A DNA stretch of 64,000 bases from Chitinophaga sp. CF118 (GCF_900112615.1 NZ_FOMK01000002.1:372001-436000); one strand, 5' to 3'; shown: positions 43,651 through 53,504, numbered from the stretch's first letter. Notes: generated by a model from the letters alone, not told the origin. Numbers and translations: made by a program.

Positions 43651-46600
43651 ATGCAGGATAAACAACAGGCATTCCGTAAGGCGGCTTTTATAAAGCGCTG
43701 CTACATTGTACTCTTTTGTATGTGTATCAGTCTATCCTATGCCCATGCCAATCCCTTCCAGGATAGCGACACCATAAAGGTAAGCCTGCGGGTAAATAAT
43801 ATGAGCCTGAAACAGGTGCTTCGGCTGATAGAAAAACAAACCGGCCTCTCATTCGCCATCTCTTCCTCCATCGTTGAAAATTCAAGAAATATTACTATCC
43901 AGGTACAGCAGCAACCATTAAAAGATGTGCTGCGACAAATCTTTACACCTTCACAATATGCCTGGGAGATCAGAAATAAACAAATCATCATCTACCCTTC
44001 TTCCCAACCTCCTCCCCTTCGGGGTATTCCCAACCGGTCCATCAATACAGAACCTGAAAAATTCATCGTGAGCGGTGTAATTTCAGATGGTGAAAGACCT
44101 TTGCCGGGAGTCTCTATCAGGGAAAAAGGAACACATAACGGTGTAAGCAGCAGTGAGAACGGTCGTTTCCGATTGGAGGTAAACAACGGTCAAGCCGTTT
44201 TACAACTTTCCCTGATCGGTTATGAAAGTCAGGAGATACCCCTGCGGGAACGCCACAACGTGGATGCTCTGCTACAGGGCGATACCAAAATACTTAACGA
44301 TCTTGTGATCATCGGCTACGGCATCCAGAACAAAGCCAATATCACCGGATCCATTACCAAAGTGGAAGGCCGCCGGCTCAAAAGCAGACCAGTTAATAAT
44401 GTGATAGCAGCGCTACAGGGTACTGCTCCCGGATTACTGGTAACCCGTAACAACGGACAACCCGGTAAAGAAGGATTTAACATCCAGATCCGCGGATTGT
44501 CATCTGTAAATAACAGTGAACCTCTAGTGCTTGTGGACGGTGCTCCGGGATCTATCACCCTACTGAATCCGAATGATATAGAATCTGTGTCTGTATTAAA
44601 AGATGCGGCTGCGGCTTCTATCTATGGGCCACTGGCTGCCAGCGGCGTAGTACTGGTTACTACCAAAAGAGGAAAAAGCGGAAAGATCAGTGTTGAATAT
44701 AACAGCCTGTTTGGTGTGGAAAGACCGATCCACCTGCCGGAACGTATGCACTCCTGGCAGGCGGCTCCCCTGCAGAATGAGGCATTGCAGAATGCTGGCC
44801 TGCCCGCTGCATGGACCAGCCAGGAAATTGCAATGATGAAAGATCCTGCAATCAACTTCACTTTGAAAACAGATGGAAGTGGTAATTATAATTATTACGA
44901 TGATTTCAACCCGCTACAGTATGTTACCCGTAACAATAGCACCACTTCTACCTATAATGTGAGTGCCAGAGGCGGTTCTGCCGATCATCAGTATTATTTA
45001 TCCCTGGGTCAGTTTTCCAGGCAGGGCTTATTCAATACGGGTTCCGACAATACCTCCAGGACAAACCTGCAACTGAATATCAATAACCGGCTGAGTGATG
45101 TATTCAGCCTGGAAACCAGCCTTCAGTATGCACAAAGCCGCACACTCTCGCCAGGGTGGCGCGTAGATGGCAACAATGGTATCCTCAACTTTCTTTATCA
45201 GGCTCCGGGCAATGTACCCATCTATGTTCCCGGTACTAATAAATATACCTACGGCTTCAACAGCTATGCATTATTAAAAGATGCGGGGAAACGCGATGAA
45301 CAAACATCTTTTGCAGATGCCGTATTTACCTTGAAAGCAGAAAACCTGTTCAAGGGCCTTACTCTTAAAACGGTGTACAGTCCGCAGTTAAATACTTACC
45401 ACGACAGGCTGGCTAAAAAGCAGGTCGATTTTTATGAGGCCAGCGGTCTGACTGCCAGTGCCAACGATCCCAACTCATTTAAAAGGGGCCGCTTAATGGA
45501 GGTGCAACATAGCCTCCAGCTACTGGCTGATTATGACCTGCCTGCTGGGGAAAAGAACAGTGTACACATCCTGGGAGGATATGCTTTTGAAAGTCATTAC
45601 CAGCATCAGTTGATCGCTGCTGACACGGCTGTATCTGCAAATGAACTGGCGCAACTTTCCTTTAATGACCCAACACAACACGGTGCTGTTCACTTTAAAG
45701 GTGCAGGCAGCCTCTCTTCCCTGTTCGCCCGCATTAATTATAATTACAACGACCGTTACCTTCTGGAAGCGAACCTGGTGGCTGCCAAACTACTCTTCAA
45801 TAATACAGAAACAGCAGACCTCAGCCGGCAACATCTCTTCCCGTCCTTTTCTGCTGGCTGGCGACTGAACAATGAAAAATGGTTTAGCAACGCATTTCCT
45901 TTCTTTGACGAATTTAAACTAAGGGCCTCCTGGGGAATGCTGGGAAGCTTTAACTGGCGCACAAGTCTGAACGACTTTAATTATTATGATCAGTTGCACC
46001 ATCCACTTGTATACCCGATAACTTCCTATACAGACTTTGACCGTTACATCCCCGGGAATAATAACTGGGAAACCATCACCACAACCAATGGCGGACTGGA
46101 TATGGCTTTCTTCAAGGGTAGACTTAATATTAATGCAGACTACTTTGTGAAACACAACCCCAGGATGCAGATAGCCTTACAAACTCCTATGACGTATCTG
46201 TTGGAAGCGCCCGTTTTTTACACCGCTGCGATGCGCTCATGGGGATGGGAACTGAATCTTGGCTGGCGCGATAACAGAGGCTCTTTCAGCTATTGGGTAA
46301 ATGCCAACCTGTTCGACGATCAGAATAAAATCTTTCGGAGTAATGGAAATACTCCCTGGCTCGCGGGCAACAATCATGGCCTGGACGGACTTCCTTACAA
46401 TTCAATTTTAGGATATAAAAGCAATGGATTTTTCCAGGATAACAATGAAGTGAATAGTCACGCGTATCAGGGCACAACAACGGCTGCTGGCGATTTACGT
46501 TATACAGATGTAAATAACGATGGTATCATTAATGTTGGCAATAATACGAAAGCAGATCATGGCGACCTGGTATACCTGGGAAGTTCTCAACCCCGTTACT

Positions 46601-47064
46601 CTTATGGATTTGATGGAGGCTTCTCCTGGAAAGGACTGGATTTCTCAGTGTTCTTACAAGGTATAGGACAAAGAAAAGTATTGGTACTGGCTAAATATAG
46701 CATGCCGTTTGTACAGGGCTGGCAGCAACCCTGGGAAATACACCAGGATTCCTGGCGACCAGATAACCCCAATGCAGCCTTTCCACGGCTGTACGCAGGA
46801 GATAATCAAAACCTGCAACCATCCTCATTCTGGGTAATGAATGCAGCTTATATAAGATTAAAGAACCTCCAGTTGGGATATACCTTTCATTTTGCCTATA
46901 ACCGGCCTCTGATCAAAACTATCCGGGTTTATTTCTCCGGACAGGATTTATGGGAAGTAAACAGGATGAAGATTAAATATTACGATCCAGAACAGGCTGC
47001 TAATACCGGCTATCAGTATCCCTTTTTTCGCTCTTTCACCCTTGGGCTAAATGCTACATTTTAG
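43651..47064 (+). CDS. SusC/RagA-type TonB-dependent outer-membrane receptor, orphan
   Basis: A 1137-residue receptor. After the signal region comes an STN domain (VNNMSLKQVLRLIEKQTGLS), the signalling domain read by FecR. A CarboxypepD_reg-like domain (VSGVISDGERPLPGVSIREK), the TonB plug (PVNNVIAALQGTAPGLLVTR; IRGLSSVNNSEPLVLVDG; IESVSVLKDAAAASIYGP) and a long beta-barrel ending LGLNATF follow. It should import a large substrate, usually glycan or peptide. The next gene is pyrB on the other strand, so no susD partner lies beside it, and no glycosidase or peptidase gene flanks it. Confidence 0.95.
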   Translation: MQDKQQAFRKAAFIKRCYIVLFCMCISLSYAHANPFQDSDTIKVSLRVNNMSLKQVLRLIEKQTGLSFAISSSIVENSRNITIQVQQQPLKDVLRQIFTPSQYAWEIRNKQIIIYPSSQPPPLRGIPNRSINTEPEKFIVSGVISDGERPLPGVSIREKGTHNGVSSSENGRFRLEVNNGQAVLQLSLIGYESQEIPLRERHNVDALLQGDTKILNDLVIIGYGIQNKANITGSITKVEGRRLKSRPVNNVIAALQGTAPGLLVTRNNGQPGKEGFNIQIRGLSSVNNSEPLVLVDGAPGSITLLNPNDIESVSVLKDAAAASIYGPLAASGVVLVTTKRGKSGKISVEYNSLFGVERPIHLPERMHSWQAAPLQNEALQNAGLPAAWTSQEIAMMKDPAINFTLKTDGSGNYNYYDDFNPLQYVTRNNSTTSTYNVSARGGSADHQYYLSLGQFSRQGLFNTGSDNTSRTNLQLNINNRLSDVFSLETSLQYAQSRTLSPGWRVDGNNGILNFLYQAPGNVPIYVPGTNKYTYGFNSYALLKDAGKRDEQTSFADAVFTLKAENLFKGLTLKTVYSPQLNTYHDRLAKKQVDFYEASGLTASANDPNSFKRGRLMEVQHSLQLLADYDLPAGEKNSVHILGGYAFESHYQHQLIAADTAVSANELAQLSFNDPTQHGAVHFKGAGSLSSLFARINYNYNDRYLLEANLVAAKLLFNNTETADLSRQHLFPSFSAGWRLNNEKWFSNAFPFFDEFKLRASWGMLGSFNWRTSLNDFNYYDQLHHPLVYPITSYTDFDRYIPGNNNWETITTTNGGLDMAFFKGRLNINADYFVKHNPRMQIALQTPMTYLLEAPVFYTAAMRSWGWELNLGWRDNRGSFSYWVNANLFDDQNKIFRSNGNTPWLAGNNHGLDGLPYNSILGYKSNGFFQDNNEVNSHAYQGTTTAAGDLRYTDVNNDGIINVGNNTKADHGDLVYLGSSQPRYSYGFDGGFSWKGLDFSVFLQGIGQRKVLVLAKYSMPFVQGWQQPWEIHQDSWRPDNPNAAFPRLYAGDNQNLQPSSFWVMNAAYIRLKNLQLGYTFHFAYNRPLIKTIRVYFSGQDLWEVNRMKIKYYDPEQAANTGYQYPFFRSFTLGLNATF

Positions 47065-47084
47065 TCTCTTTCCAACAAAATAAA

Positions 47085-47100
47085 AGCCCCTTACGGAGCT
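47085..47100 (-). terminator. Terminator of pyrB
   Basis: On the minus strand AGCTCC-GTAA-GGGGCT (one G-T pair) runs into TTTATTTTG. Confidence 0.65.
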
Positions 47101-47133
47101 TCATCTTTATAAAAATATCTATTCGAAATTGTA

Positions 47134-48072
47134 TTATCCAACCTGTTCAGGTTTCTTCCCAGCCAGCAGGTACAACACTGCCATCCTGATCGCTACTCCA
47201 TTCTCTACCTGATTTAGAATAATTGAGTGACCGGAATCTGCTACATCTGAACTCAACTCCACACCACGGTTAATTGGTCCCGGGTGCATGATCACGATGT
47301 CTTTTTTAAGACTGTCCAGTAAAGCACGGTTCACCCCATATGCAAGAGAGTATTCGCGAAGCGAAGAGAAAAGCGGAGTATTCTGTCTTTCCAGCTGGAT
47401 GCGTAATACGTTTGCCACATCGCACCATTCCAGCGCTTCCCGGATATTGTAGCTCACATTTACACCCAGGGCTTCTGCCATATGTTTTGGGATGAGTGTA
47501 GGTGGTCCTACCACTGTTACTTCCGCTCCCAGCTCACGCAGGCAGTAGATGTTCGACAATGCCACCCTTGAATGCATAATATCTCCGCAGATCGCCACTT
47601 TCTTACCTTCAACGCTGCCCAGCCTTTCCCTGATAGAGAAAGCATCCAGCAGTGCCTGGGTAGGGTGTTCGTTAATCCCGTCGCCGGCATTCACAATCGG
47701 TACCTGGATATGTTTCGACAGGAAGTGAGGAGCTCCGCTGGCAGAGTGCCGCATCACCACCATATCCACTTTCATGGATAAGATGTTGTTCACCGTATCT
47801 ATCAGCGTTTCGCCTTTGGAAACAGAGGACCCCGACGCAGAGAAGTTTACCACGTCAGCACCCAGTCTCTTTTCCGCCAACTCAAACGAGATACGCGTAC
47901 GGGTGGAATTCTCAAAAAATAAATTAACTATTGTGGTATCCCTGAGCGTAGGAACTTTTTTAATTGGTCTTTGTAAAACCCCTTTAAATGTGTCAGCTGT
48001 TTGGAAAATAAGCTCTATATCCTGACGCTTCAGATTGCGGATCCCGAGGAGATGATTTACTGATAATGACAT
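47134..48072 (-). CDS. pyrB: Aspartate carbamoyltransferase catalytic chain
   Basis: A 312-residue enzyme forming carbamoyl-aspartate in pyrimidine synthesis. The carbamoyl-phosphate motif FFENSTRTRISFELAEKRLG, the MRHSASGAPHFL loop and NAGDGINEHPTQALLDAF are complete, and HPGPINRGVE near the end is the aspartate-binding loop. No regulatory PyrI gene is near. It lies downstream of pyrR on the same strand with an 89-bp gap containing a hairpin. Assignment secure. Confidence 0.97.
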   Translation of the reverse strand: MSLSVNHLLGIRNLKRQDIELIFQTADTFKGVLQRPIKKVPTLRDTTIVNLFFENSTRTRISFELAEKRLGADVVNFSASGSSVSKGETLIDTVNNILSMKVDMVVMRHSASGAPHFLSKHIQVPIVNAGDGINEHPTQALLDAFSIRERLGSVEGKKVAICGDIMHSRVALSNIYCLRELGAEVTVVGPPTLIPKHMAEALGVNVSYNIREALEWCDVANVLRIQLERQNTPLFSSLREYSLAYGVNRALLDSLKKDIVIMHPGPINRGVELSSDVADSGHSIILNQVENGVAIRMAVLYLLAGKKPEQVG

Positions 48073-48120
48073 TTAAGATGCAAATATAAATGACCTGATT
48101 ACAAATCCCAAAATCAAAAT

Positions 48121-48149
48121 CCGGATGTGGACAATCCCTGCACATCCGG
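48121..48149 (-). terminator. Hairpin between pyrR and pyrB
   Basis: CCGGATGTG / CACATCCGG (perfect 9-bp stem) followed on the minus strand by ATTTTGATTTTGGG. It may end pyrR transcripts or act as an attenuator ahead of pyrB; the PyrR-binding loop consensus known from Bacillus is not apparent. Confidence 0.6.
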
Positions 48150-48161
48150 CACTGATAATGA

Positions 48162-48689
48162 TCACTCTATGATCACTTCATCCTTCCCATCCCGCTCTTT
48201 CCATAGCACTTTTACCTTCTCAGAGATAATAGCATCGATGGTGCGACCGGTATAATCTGCCTGGATAGGTAGCTGACGGGTAAAACGACGATCTATGAGC
48301 ACCAGCAGTTCTACAGCCGAAGGCCTGCCAAAGTCCAGCATGGCATCCAAAGCAGAACGGGTAGTACGGCCAGTGTAAAGTACATCATCCATCAGCACTA
48401 CTTTTTTATTTTCTATAGAAAAGTCAATAGCTGTTTCATTAGGTACATGCAACTGTGTACCTTTATTAAAGTCATCCCGGTAAAATGTAATGTCCAGGCG
48501 GCCATAATTAATATGTACCCCGGGCAATAACTTCTTTAAAGTGCGATAAATACGGTCTGCCAGGAAAATTCCCCTTGGCTGTAAGCCTATCAGCACTGTT
48601 TGTGAAAAATCCAGGTGATTCTCTATCAACTGGTGGCAGAGCCGGTCTACGGTAATCGCCACTTGCGTCCCATTCAGTATGGTCTTCAA
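48162..48689 (-). CDS. pyrR: PyrR, pyrimidine operon regulator / uracil phosphoribosyltransferase
   Basis: 175 residues from a TTG start; 25 further upstream in-frame residues are unlike the family and are excluded. The PRPP-binding motif VVLMDDVLYTGRTTRSALDA, the LIGLQPRGIFLADRI segment and LDITFYRDDF match PyrR. In Firmicutes it binds pyr mRNA to cause attenuation; its role in Bacteroidota is less established, and it may be a salvage enzyme. It is followed by pyrB, which supports regulation of that gene. Confidence 0.93.
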   Translation of the reverse strand: MKTILNGTQVAITVDRLCHQLIENHLDFSQTVLIGLQPRGIFLADRIYRTLKKLLPGVHINYGRLDITFYRDDFNKGTQLHVPNETAIDFSIENKKVVLMDDVLYTGRTTRSALDAMLDFGRPSAVELLVLIDRRFTRQLPIQADYTGRTIDAIISEKVKVLWKERDGKDEVIIE

Positions 48690-48802
48690 AGTATGCAGTT
48701 TTAGGCGCCAAAAATAATGATTAATGACGGGGGATAAAAGTTTATTGCAAACCATAAACACCAATTTGTCTATTATACGTACATTTAGTAATATAAATTT
48801 AT

Positions 48803-49309
48803 ATGAAATACGTTCTTATGTCTGCACTTTCCTTCTTGTTATTTGCCTGTAATTCAAAGTCGCAGGTGAAGGTAGGGTCAAAGGTTCCCACATTTCAGTT
48901 AAAGGATCAGAATGGTAATATTTTCGATCTGGCATCCGTACTCGGCAAACAGCCACTCGTTATCTATTTCTATCCAAAAGACGAAACTAATGTATGCACG
49001 AAGGAAGCTTGCTCTTTCCGTGACTCATATGACAAATTCGAAAAATATGGTGCAAAAGTTATAGGCATCAGCTCCGACGGGGTGGCATCACATAAAAGTT
49101 TTGCAGAGCACCACAAATTGAATTTCACATTGCTCAGCGATCCGGATAATAAAGCACGTAAATTATTTGGTGTACCTAAATCCTTTGTTATTCCGGGTAG
49201 AGTTACTTATATCGTGGATAAAAACGGAGTGGTAGTACACGAGTTTAATTCATTGAGAGATGGAGAAAAACATGTAACTGAAGCACTGGCTGCATTATCT
49301 AAAATGTAA
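48803..49309 (+). CDS. Lipoprotein peroxiredoxin (BCP/PrxQ type)
   Basis: A 168-residue peroxiredoxin reducing hydroperoxides. PrxQ-type peroxidatic and resolving cysteines lie in DETNVCTKEACSFRD (C-x4-C), and VIYFYPKDE is the usual fold segment. Unlike cytosolic BCP it has a lipobox (LLFAC, Cys about residue 16), so the mature enzyme should be membrane-anchored in the periplasm. It is divergent from pyrR and ends with a strong terminator. Assignment firm; the lipoprotein form is read directly from the signal sequence. Confidence 0.93.
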   Translation: MKYVLMSALSFLLFACNSKSQVKVGSKVPTFQLKDQNGNIFDLASVLGKQPLVIYFYPKDETNVCTKEACSFRDSYDKFEKYGAKVIGISSDGVASHKSFAEHHKLNFTLLSDPDNKARKLFGVPKSFVIPGRVTYIVDKNGVVVHEFNSLRDGEKHVTEALAALSKM

Positions 49310-49376
49310 TTCCGGTATATAACTCAAAAGCTCCTGACGGAACCAATTACAGAGAATTATATTGATAAAGTGATTT

Positions 49377-49419
49377 CCATAAAAAAAGCCTGTATGTAGA
49401 ATACAGGCTTTTTTTATGG
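49377..49419 (+). terminator. Terminator of the peroxiredoxin gene
   Basis: A perfect 18-bp stem (outer CCATAAAA/TTTTATGG, inner GCCTGTA/TACAGGC) with a seven-base loop and T-run. Confidence 0.85.
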
Positions 49420-49641
49420 GTCCATGATTGAGGCTCTGCCAATTCTCAAACCCTTCATTTATTTATTTTTAATCATTTTTGTCCGGCGAAAAGATTATGC
49501 TTTCGATCCAGGTCTTTCTTCCTATTCCCAGACTGCTTGCTAACATTCCCTTGAATCAATTGTTTACTGAGCTTACATTTTACCAAACAATAAATTACCC
49601 ACAAGGGCCGACTAAACGTAAGGCGTATAGAACTGGTGTGT
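49420..49641. other. Non-coding stretch before repeat copy B
   Basis: AT-rich sequence between the peroxiredoxin terminator and the structured repeat; nothing recognisable is seen. A long open frame on the minus strand here runs partly through the repeat and looks spurious. Confidence 0.4.
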
Positions 49642-49779
49642 TTGCTATTGATTGATAAATATACCTTATCTGCCGTGATGATCAGGTGAAGTTTAATAAC
49701 CATCTGATCTAAAATCTTATCCCAACGCTAAATTAAAAACCTAAACAGGCAGATACAGTATATTTATAATCAATAGCAA
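49642..49779. repeat. Structured interspersed repeat, copy B
   Basis: A 138-bp element with inverted ends (left TTGCTATTGATTGATAAATA, right arm complementary with a one-base gap), an inner stem TATCTGCC/GGCAGATA, and the core seen in copy A (GTGATNANCAGGTGAAG, TTAATAA, CTTATCCCAA, AAATTAAAAA). Stem bases differ from copy A at several positions but stay paired. It ends seven bases before the pruA stop, so it fills the 3' side of that gene. Confidence 0.85.
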
Positions 49780-49786
49780 GCCACGA

Positions 49787-51418
49787 TTATGCTTCCTTCA
49801 GGAACGGATATCTGTAATCCACAGCTGGAACGAATGTTTCCTTAATAGTTCTTGCACTCAGCCAGCGATAGAGGTTCAGCATGGAGCCTGCCTTATCATT
49901 GGTACCGGATGCACGAGCACCACCAAAAGGTTGTTGCCCTACTACCGCACCTGTCGGTTTATCATTAATGTAGAAGTTGCCCGCAGCATTCACCAGCTTC
50001 TTAGTCGCCAGATCTATTGCATAACGGTCATGTGAAATAATAGAGCCGGTCAGCGCATACACGGAAGAACGGTCTACCAGTTCCAGGGTTTCTTCAAACT
50101 TCTCAGCATCATACACGTAGATAGTCAGCACCGGGCCAAAGATCTCTTCACACATGGTTACATAAGCAGGATCTGTTACTTCAATAACGGTAGGCTCTAT
50201 AAAGTAGCCTTCAGTTTTATCATAATTACCACCGGCAATGATTTTAGCTGCAGGATCTTTCTTTGCGTTATCGATGTACTTTGCGATCTTATCAAAAGAA
50301 CGTTCATCGATCACAGCATTGATGAAATTGCTGAAATCTTCTGTAGTTCCCATTTTCATGGTCTTCAGATCTGCTACCAGTTTGGTTTTCACTGCTTCAG
50401 CAATATTGGAAGGCAGGTAAGCACGTGAAGCAGCAGAACACTTCTGTCCCTGGTATTCAAAAGCACCACGGGCCAGTGCTGTAGCTACTATATCCACTTC
50501 CGCAGACTTATGTGCCACAACAAAATCCTTACCACCGGTTTCACCTACGATACGCGGATATGCATGATACTTATTGATATTATTACCAATGGTTTTCCAC
50601 ATCTGCTGGAATACCGCTGTAGAACCAGTAAAGTGGATCCCCGCAAATGCAGGATGTCCGAAACAGATATCTCCCACTACAGGGCCCTCTGCATATACCA
50701 GGTTGATAACACCTGCAGGTAATCCTGCTTCTATCAGGATCTTCATGATCACATTCGCAGCAAATACCTGGGTATTGGCGGGTTTCCATACCACTACGTT
50801 ACCGCACATAGCAGCAGAAGTAGGCAGGTTACCGGCAATCGCCGTAAAGTTGAATGGTGTTACTGCTAATACAAAACCTTCCAGCGGACGATATTCCAGG
50901 CGGTTATGAATACCTGCAGAACTTACTGGTTGCTGATTATATATTTCAGAGAGATAATGAACGTTAAAACGGAGAAAGTCAATCAGCTCACAGGCGCTGT
51001 CAATCTCTGCCTGGTAAGCATTTTTACTCTGTCCCAGCATGGTAGCCGCATTCATATGATAGCGGTACTTGGTTGCCATCAGTTCTGCTGCACGCAGGAA
51101 AATGCCGGCACGCTGTTCCCAGGGAGTATCAGCCCACTGTGCACGGGCAGCTAATGCAGCAGTAATAGCATCATTGATATGAGAAGCATCTCCCAGGTGG
51201 AAATGACCCAGTTTATGTTTCTTTTCATGCGGTGGACGCAGATCTACTGTTTTACCTGTCCGCACTTCTTTACCCCCGATGTACATAGGGATATCAGCCT
51301 CTTGCGACTTAAACGCGGCCAATTGTTTTTTCAATGCATCCCTTTCGGGAGAACCAGGAGAGTAGCTGTATACCGGCTCGTTGGCAGGCGCAGCAAAGTG
51401 AAAGTAAGCATTATGCAT
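49787..51418 (-). CDS. pruA: L-glutamate gamma-semialdehyde dehydrogenase
   Basis: A 543-residue aldehyde dehydrogenase completing proline degradation to glutamate (1-pyrroline-5-carboxylate dehydrogenase). The catalytic Cys is in YQGQKCSAASRAY, and the Glu region reads VGETGGKDFVV. The N-terminus with its RPPHEKKHKLG segment and FNFTAIAGNLP match the P5C dehydrogenase branch. Proline dehydrogenase is not adjacent, so the two steps are separate proteins here. The repeat copy B abuts its 3' end. Assignment secure. Confidence 0.95.
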   Translation of the reverse strand: MHNAYFHFAAPANEPVYSYSPGSPERDALKKQLAAFKSQEADIPMYIGGKEVRTGKTVDLRPPHEKKHKLGHFHLGDASHINDAITAALAARAQWADTPWEQRAGIFLRAAELMATKYRYHMNAATMLGQSKNAYQAEIDSACELIDFLRFNVHYLSEIYNQQPVSSAGIHNRLEYRPLEGFVLAVTPFNFTAIAGNLPTSAAMCGNVVVWKPANTQVFAANVIMKILIEAGLPAGVINLVYAEGPVVGDICFGHPAFAGIHFTGSTAVFQQMWKTIGNNINKYHAYPRIVGETGGKDFVVAHKSAEVDIVATALARGAFEYQGQKCSAASRAYLPSNIAEAVKTKLVADLKTMKMGTTEDFSNFINAVIDERSFDKIAKYIDNAKKDPAAKIIAGGNYDKTEGYFIEPTVIEVTDPAYVTMCEEIFGPVLTIYVYDAEKFEETLELVDRSSVYALTGSIISHDRYAIDLATKKLVNAAGNFYINDKPTGAVVGQQPFGGARASGTNDKAGSMLNLYRWLSARTIKETFVPAVDYRYPFLKEA

Positions 51419-51478
51419 TCTCAGATGTTTTGGATTTCGATTTTGTTGTTGTGACCAGGTTATAATAAATACAAAGAA

Positions 51479-51515
51479 TGTGCTGATAATTTGAGCAAGT
51501 CAATTCGTCAGCACA
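51479..51515 (-). terminator. Possible terminator of prfB
   Basis: TGTGCTGA / TCAGCACA (8-bp stem, 21-base loop) lies about 25 bases after the prfB stop; the T-run after it is weak. Confidence 0.45.
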
Positions 51516-51539
51516 TCCGCAAAATTACAAATTAATACA

Positions 51540-52626
51540 TTATTCAGTTTTCGCCATCATCAGGTAAGCCTTTATGAAGCCCCCCAGTTCGCCATCCATT
51601 ACGGGTTGTACGTTACCTACTTCAAAATCTGTACGATGATCTTTGATCATCTTGTACGGATGGAATACATAGGAACGGATCTGTGATCCCCATTCTATCT
51701 TGCGCTTGTTGGCATTGGCGGCATTTTTCAATTCCTCCCGTTTGCGGATCTCCTCTTCATACAAACGCGATTTCAGCATGGTGAGGGCCTTTTCACGGTT
51801 CTCACCCTGCGTACGTGCCTGCTGACATTCGATAATAATACCGGAAGGAGTATGTTTTAAACGCACGGCAGTTTCCACTTTGTTTACGTTCTGTCCGCCT
51901 TTACCCCCTGAACGGTAAAATTCCCATACCAGGTCGGCCGGATTCACTGCAACAGTGATAGTATCATCCACCAGGGGATATACAAAGATGGAAGCGAAAG
52001 AGGTATGCCTGCGGGCATTGGCATCAAACGGAGATATGCGCACCAGCCGGTGTACACCACTCTCCGCTTTCAGCAAGCCATAGGCAAAGCCGCCGTCAAA
52101 TTCCAGGGAAGCCGATTTAATACCGGCACCATCCCCATATTGTACATCAATCTCGGATACTTTCCACCCCTGCTTTTCGCCATACATACGATACATACGC
52201 AGCAGCATTTCCGCCCAATCCTGGCTTTCGGTACCACCGGCACCGGAATTGATGGTCAATACTGCCGGCATCTCATCTTCCGGCTCATTCAGTGTAGATT
52301 TAAATTCAAGTTCATCAAGTGCATCAACTGCAGACTGGTATGCAATCTGTACTTCTTCCTCAGTGGCTTCGCCCTCTTTCTGGAATTCCAGTAACACACT
52401 GCTATCTTCAATCGCAGTTTCTACCTGCTCATGAAGATCTACCCAAAACTTGTTTACTTTAATCTCTTTCAGGATTGATGTGGCACGAACATTATCATCC
52501 CAGAATCCGGGGGCTAACGTAAGTTGCTTATCATTTTCTATTTTAGCTATGCGGTCAGGGACGTTAAAGAAAACCTCCCAGAACGTGGAGGCGGTCCCTC
52601 ATAGCTTTTAATTGTTCTGCTGTCAT
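51540..52626 (-). CDS. prfB: Peptide chain release factor 2, programmed +1 frameshift
   Basis: RF2, which ends translation at UGA and UAA. The gene needs a +1 frameshift: a 20-codon first part (MTAEQLKAMRDRLHVLGGFL) ends at CTT TAA (stop at 52566-52564), and the main part continues from AAC in the next frame (NVPDRIAKIENDKQ...). A purine-rich GGGAGG stretch a few bases before CTT matches the internal Shine-Dalgarno-like stimulator. GGQ (GGKGGQ) and SPF (SPFDAN) motifs are intact; total length about 361 residues is normal. The shift stop is UAA, not the usual UGA. A start at 52397 would drop the conserved N-terminus. Confidence 0.93.
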
Positions 52627-52712
52627 AATGGGCGCGAAGTTACATAAAAAGGGGAACAATTTTTGCTTGATTTGACATTATTCGTCCCACTTAATATTTA
52701 AAGGTACTATCT

Positions 52713-53504
52713 ATGACTGCATCCCATAAGACACCTTATTATAAAAACAGTGCAATTTTCAATACGATAGGGTACATAATGGTGATAGCGGTCAATGTAA
52801 TGGCTAGCCTGAATATTCTGAATGGTAAGAGTACTGCTTACATATCCGAAAAATATGGCAGCCTTTTCACGCCTGCGGCAATCACATTTTCCATATGGGG
52901 GCTGATATATTTTACACTGCTTGGGTTCATCATTTACCAGCTCTGGCTGGCCTTTTCCGGTAAACATCAGCAGGAACTGGAACAGTTTATGGAACGTTTG
53001 CGCGGCTGGTGGCTGGTAAGTTGTCTCGCTAATACCTGCTGGCTCTTTTCCTGGCATTATGAGCTGTTACCACTTTCAATACTCATTATGCTAACATTGC
53101 TGGTATCACTCCTTGCTATAAATATTAACTTTAATATCGCCTTGCAAAAGGTGTCCTGGCCGGAAAAGCTTTTTATCCATCTGCCTTTTAGCCTTTACCT
53201 GGGCTGGATCACTATTGCTGCAGTTGCAAATATGGCCGCCTTATGGTTATATACAGGGTGGAATGGACTGAGCATTTCGTGGACTATTTTTCTCATTTTG
53301 TTATGCACTATAGCGGCTACACTTTTGGTTATTATACGGAAAAATATAGTAGTGGGCGTCGTAACGCTATGGGGCTATTCCGGAATTATACTGAAACGGC
53401 AGGAAGCCGGCGGACCGGCAGCCACGCCCATCACAATTGCCTGTATAGTGGCAATGGTTGTCATTGTTATCACTGCCCTTATACAATTGTTGAAGAAACG
53501 ATAA
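52713..53504 (+). CDS. TspO/MBR-like (tryptophan-rich sensory) membrane protein
   Basis: A 263-residue membrane protein with about eight hydrophobic segments. The [19 protein letters not shown] and [20 protein letters not shown] stretches, rich in Trp, follow the TspO/MBR pattern, although the protein is longer than classical five-helix TspO. Family members bind porphyrins or act as stress-linked sensors. It is divergent from prfB and followed by pgi on the same strand, which has its own promoter. Family call is moderate; ligand unknown. Confidence 0.75.
   Translation: MTASHKTPYYKNSAIFNTIGYIMVIAVNVMASLNILNGKSTAYISEKYGSLFTPAAITFSIWGLIYFTLLGFIIYQLWLAFSGKHQQELEQFMERLRGWWLVSCLANTCWLFSWHYELLPLSILIMLTLLVSLLAININFNIALQKVSWPEKLFIHLPFSLYLGWITIAAVANMAALWLYTGWNGLSISWTIFLILLCTIAATLLVIIRKNIVVGVVTLWGYSGIILKRQEAGGPAATPITIACIVAMVVIVITALIQLLKKR

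Noticed and set aside
48690..48764. 25-residue N-terminal extension of PyrR
   Set aside because: Hydrophobic and unlike PyrR; the TTG at 48689 gives the normal family start.
49473..49703. A 76-residue frame on the minus strand overlapping repeat copy B
   Set aside because: No homology by eye; it only partly covers the repeat. The weak peptide similarity with copy A is better explained by the shared element and is noted in the repeat finding.
51540..52397. prfB as a truncated or broken gene starting at an internal GTG
   Set aside because: The missing N-terminus is present in the -1 frame with a classic frameshift site and total length fits RF2.
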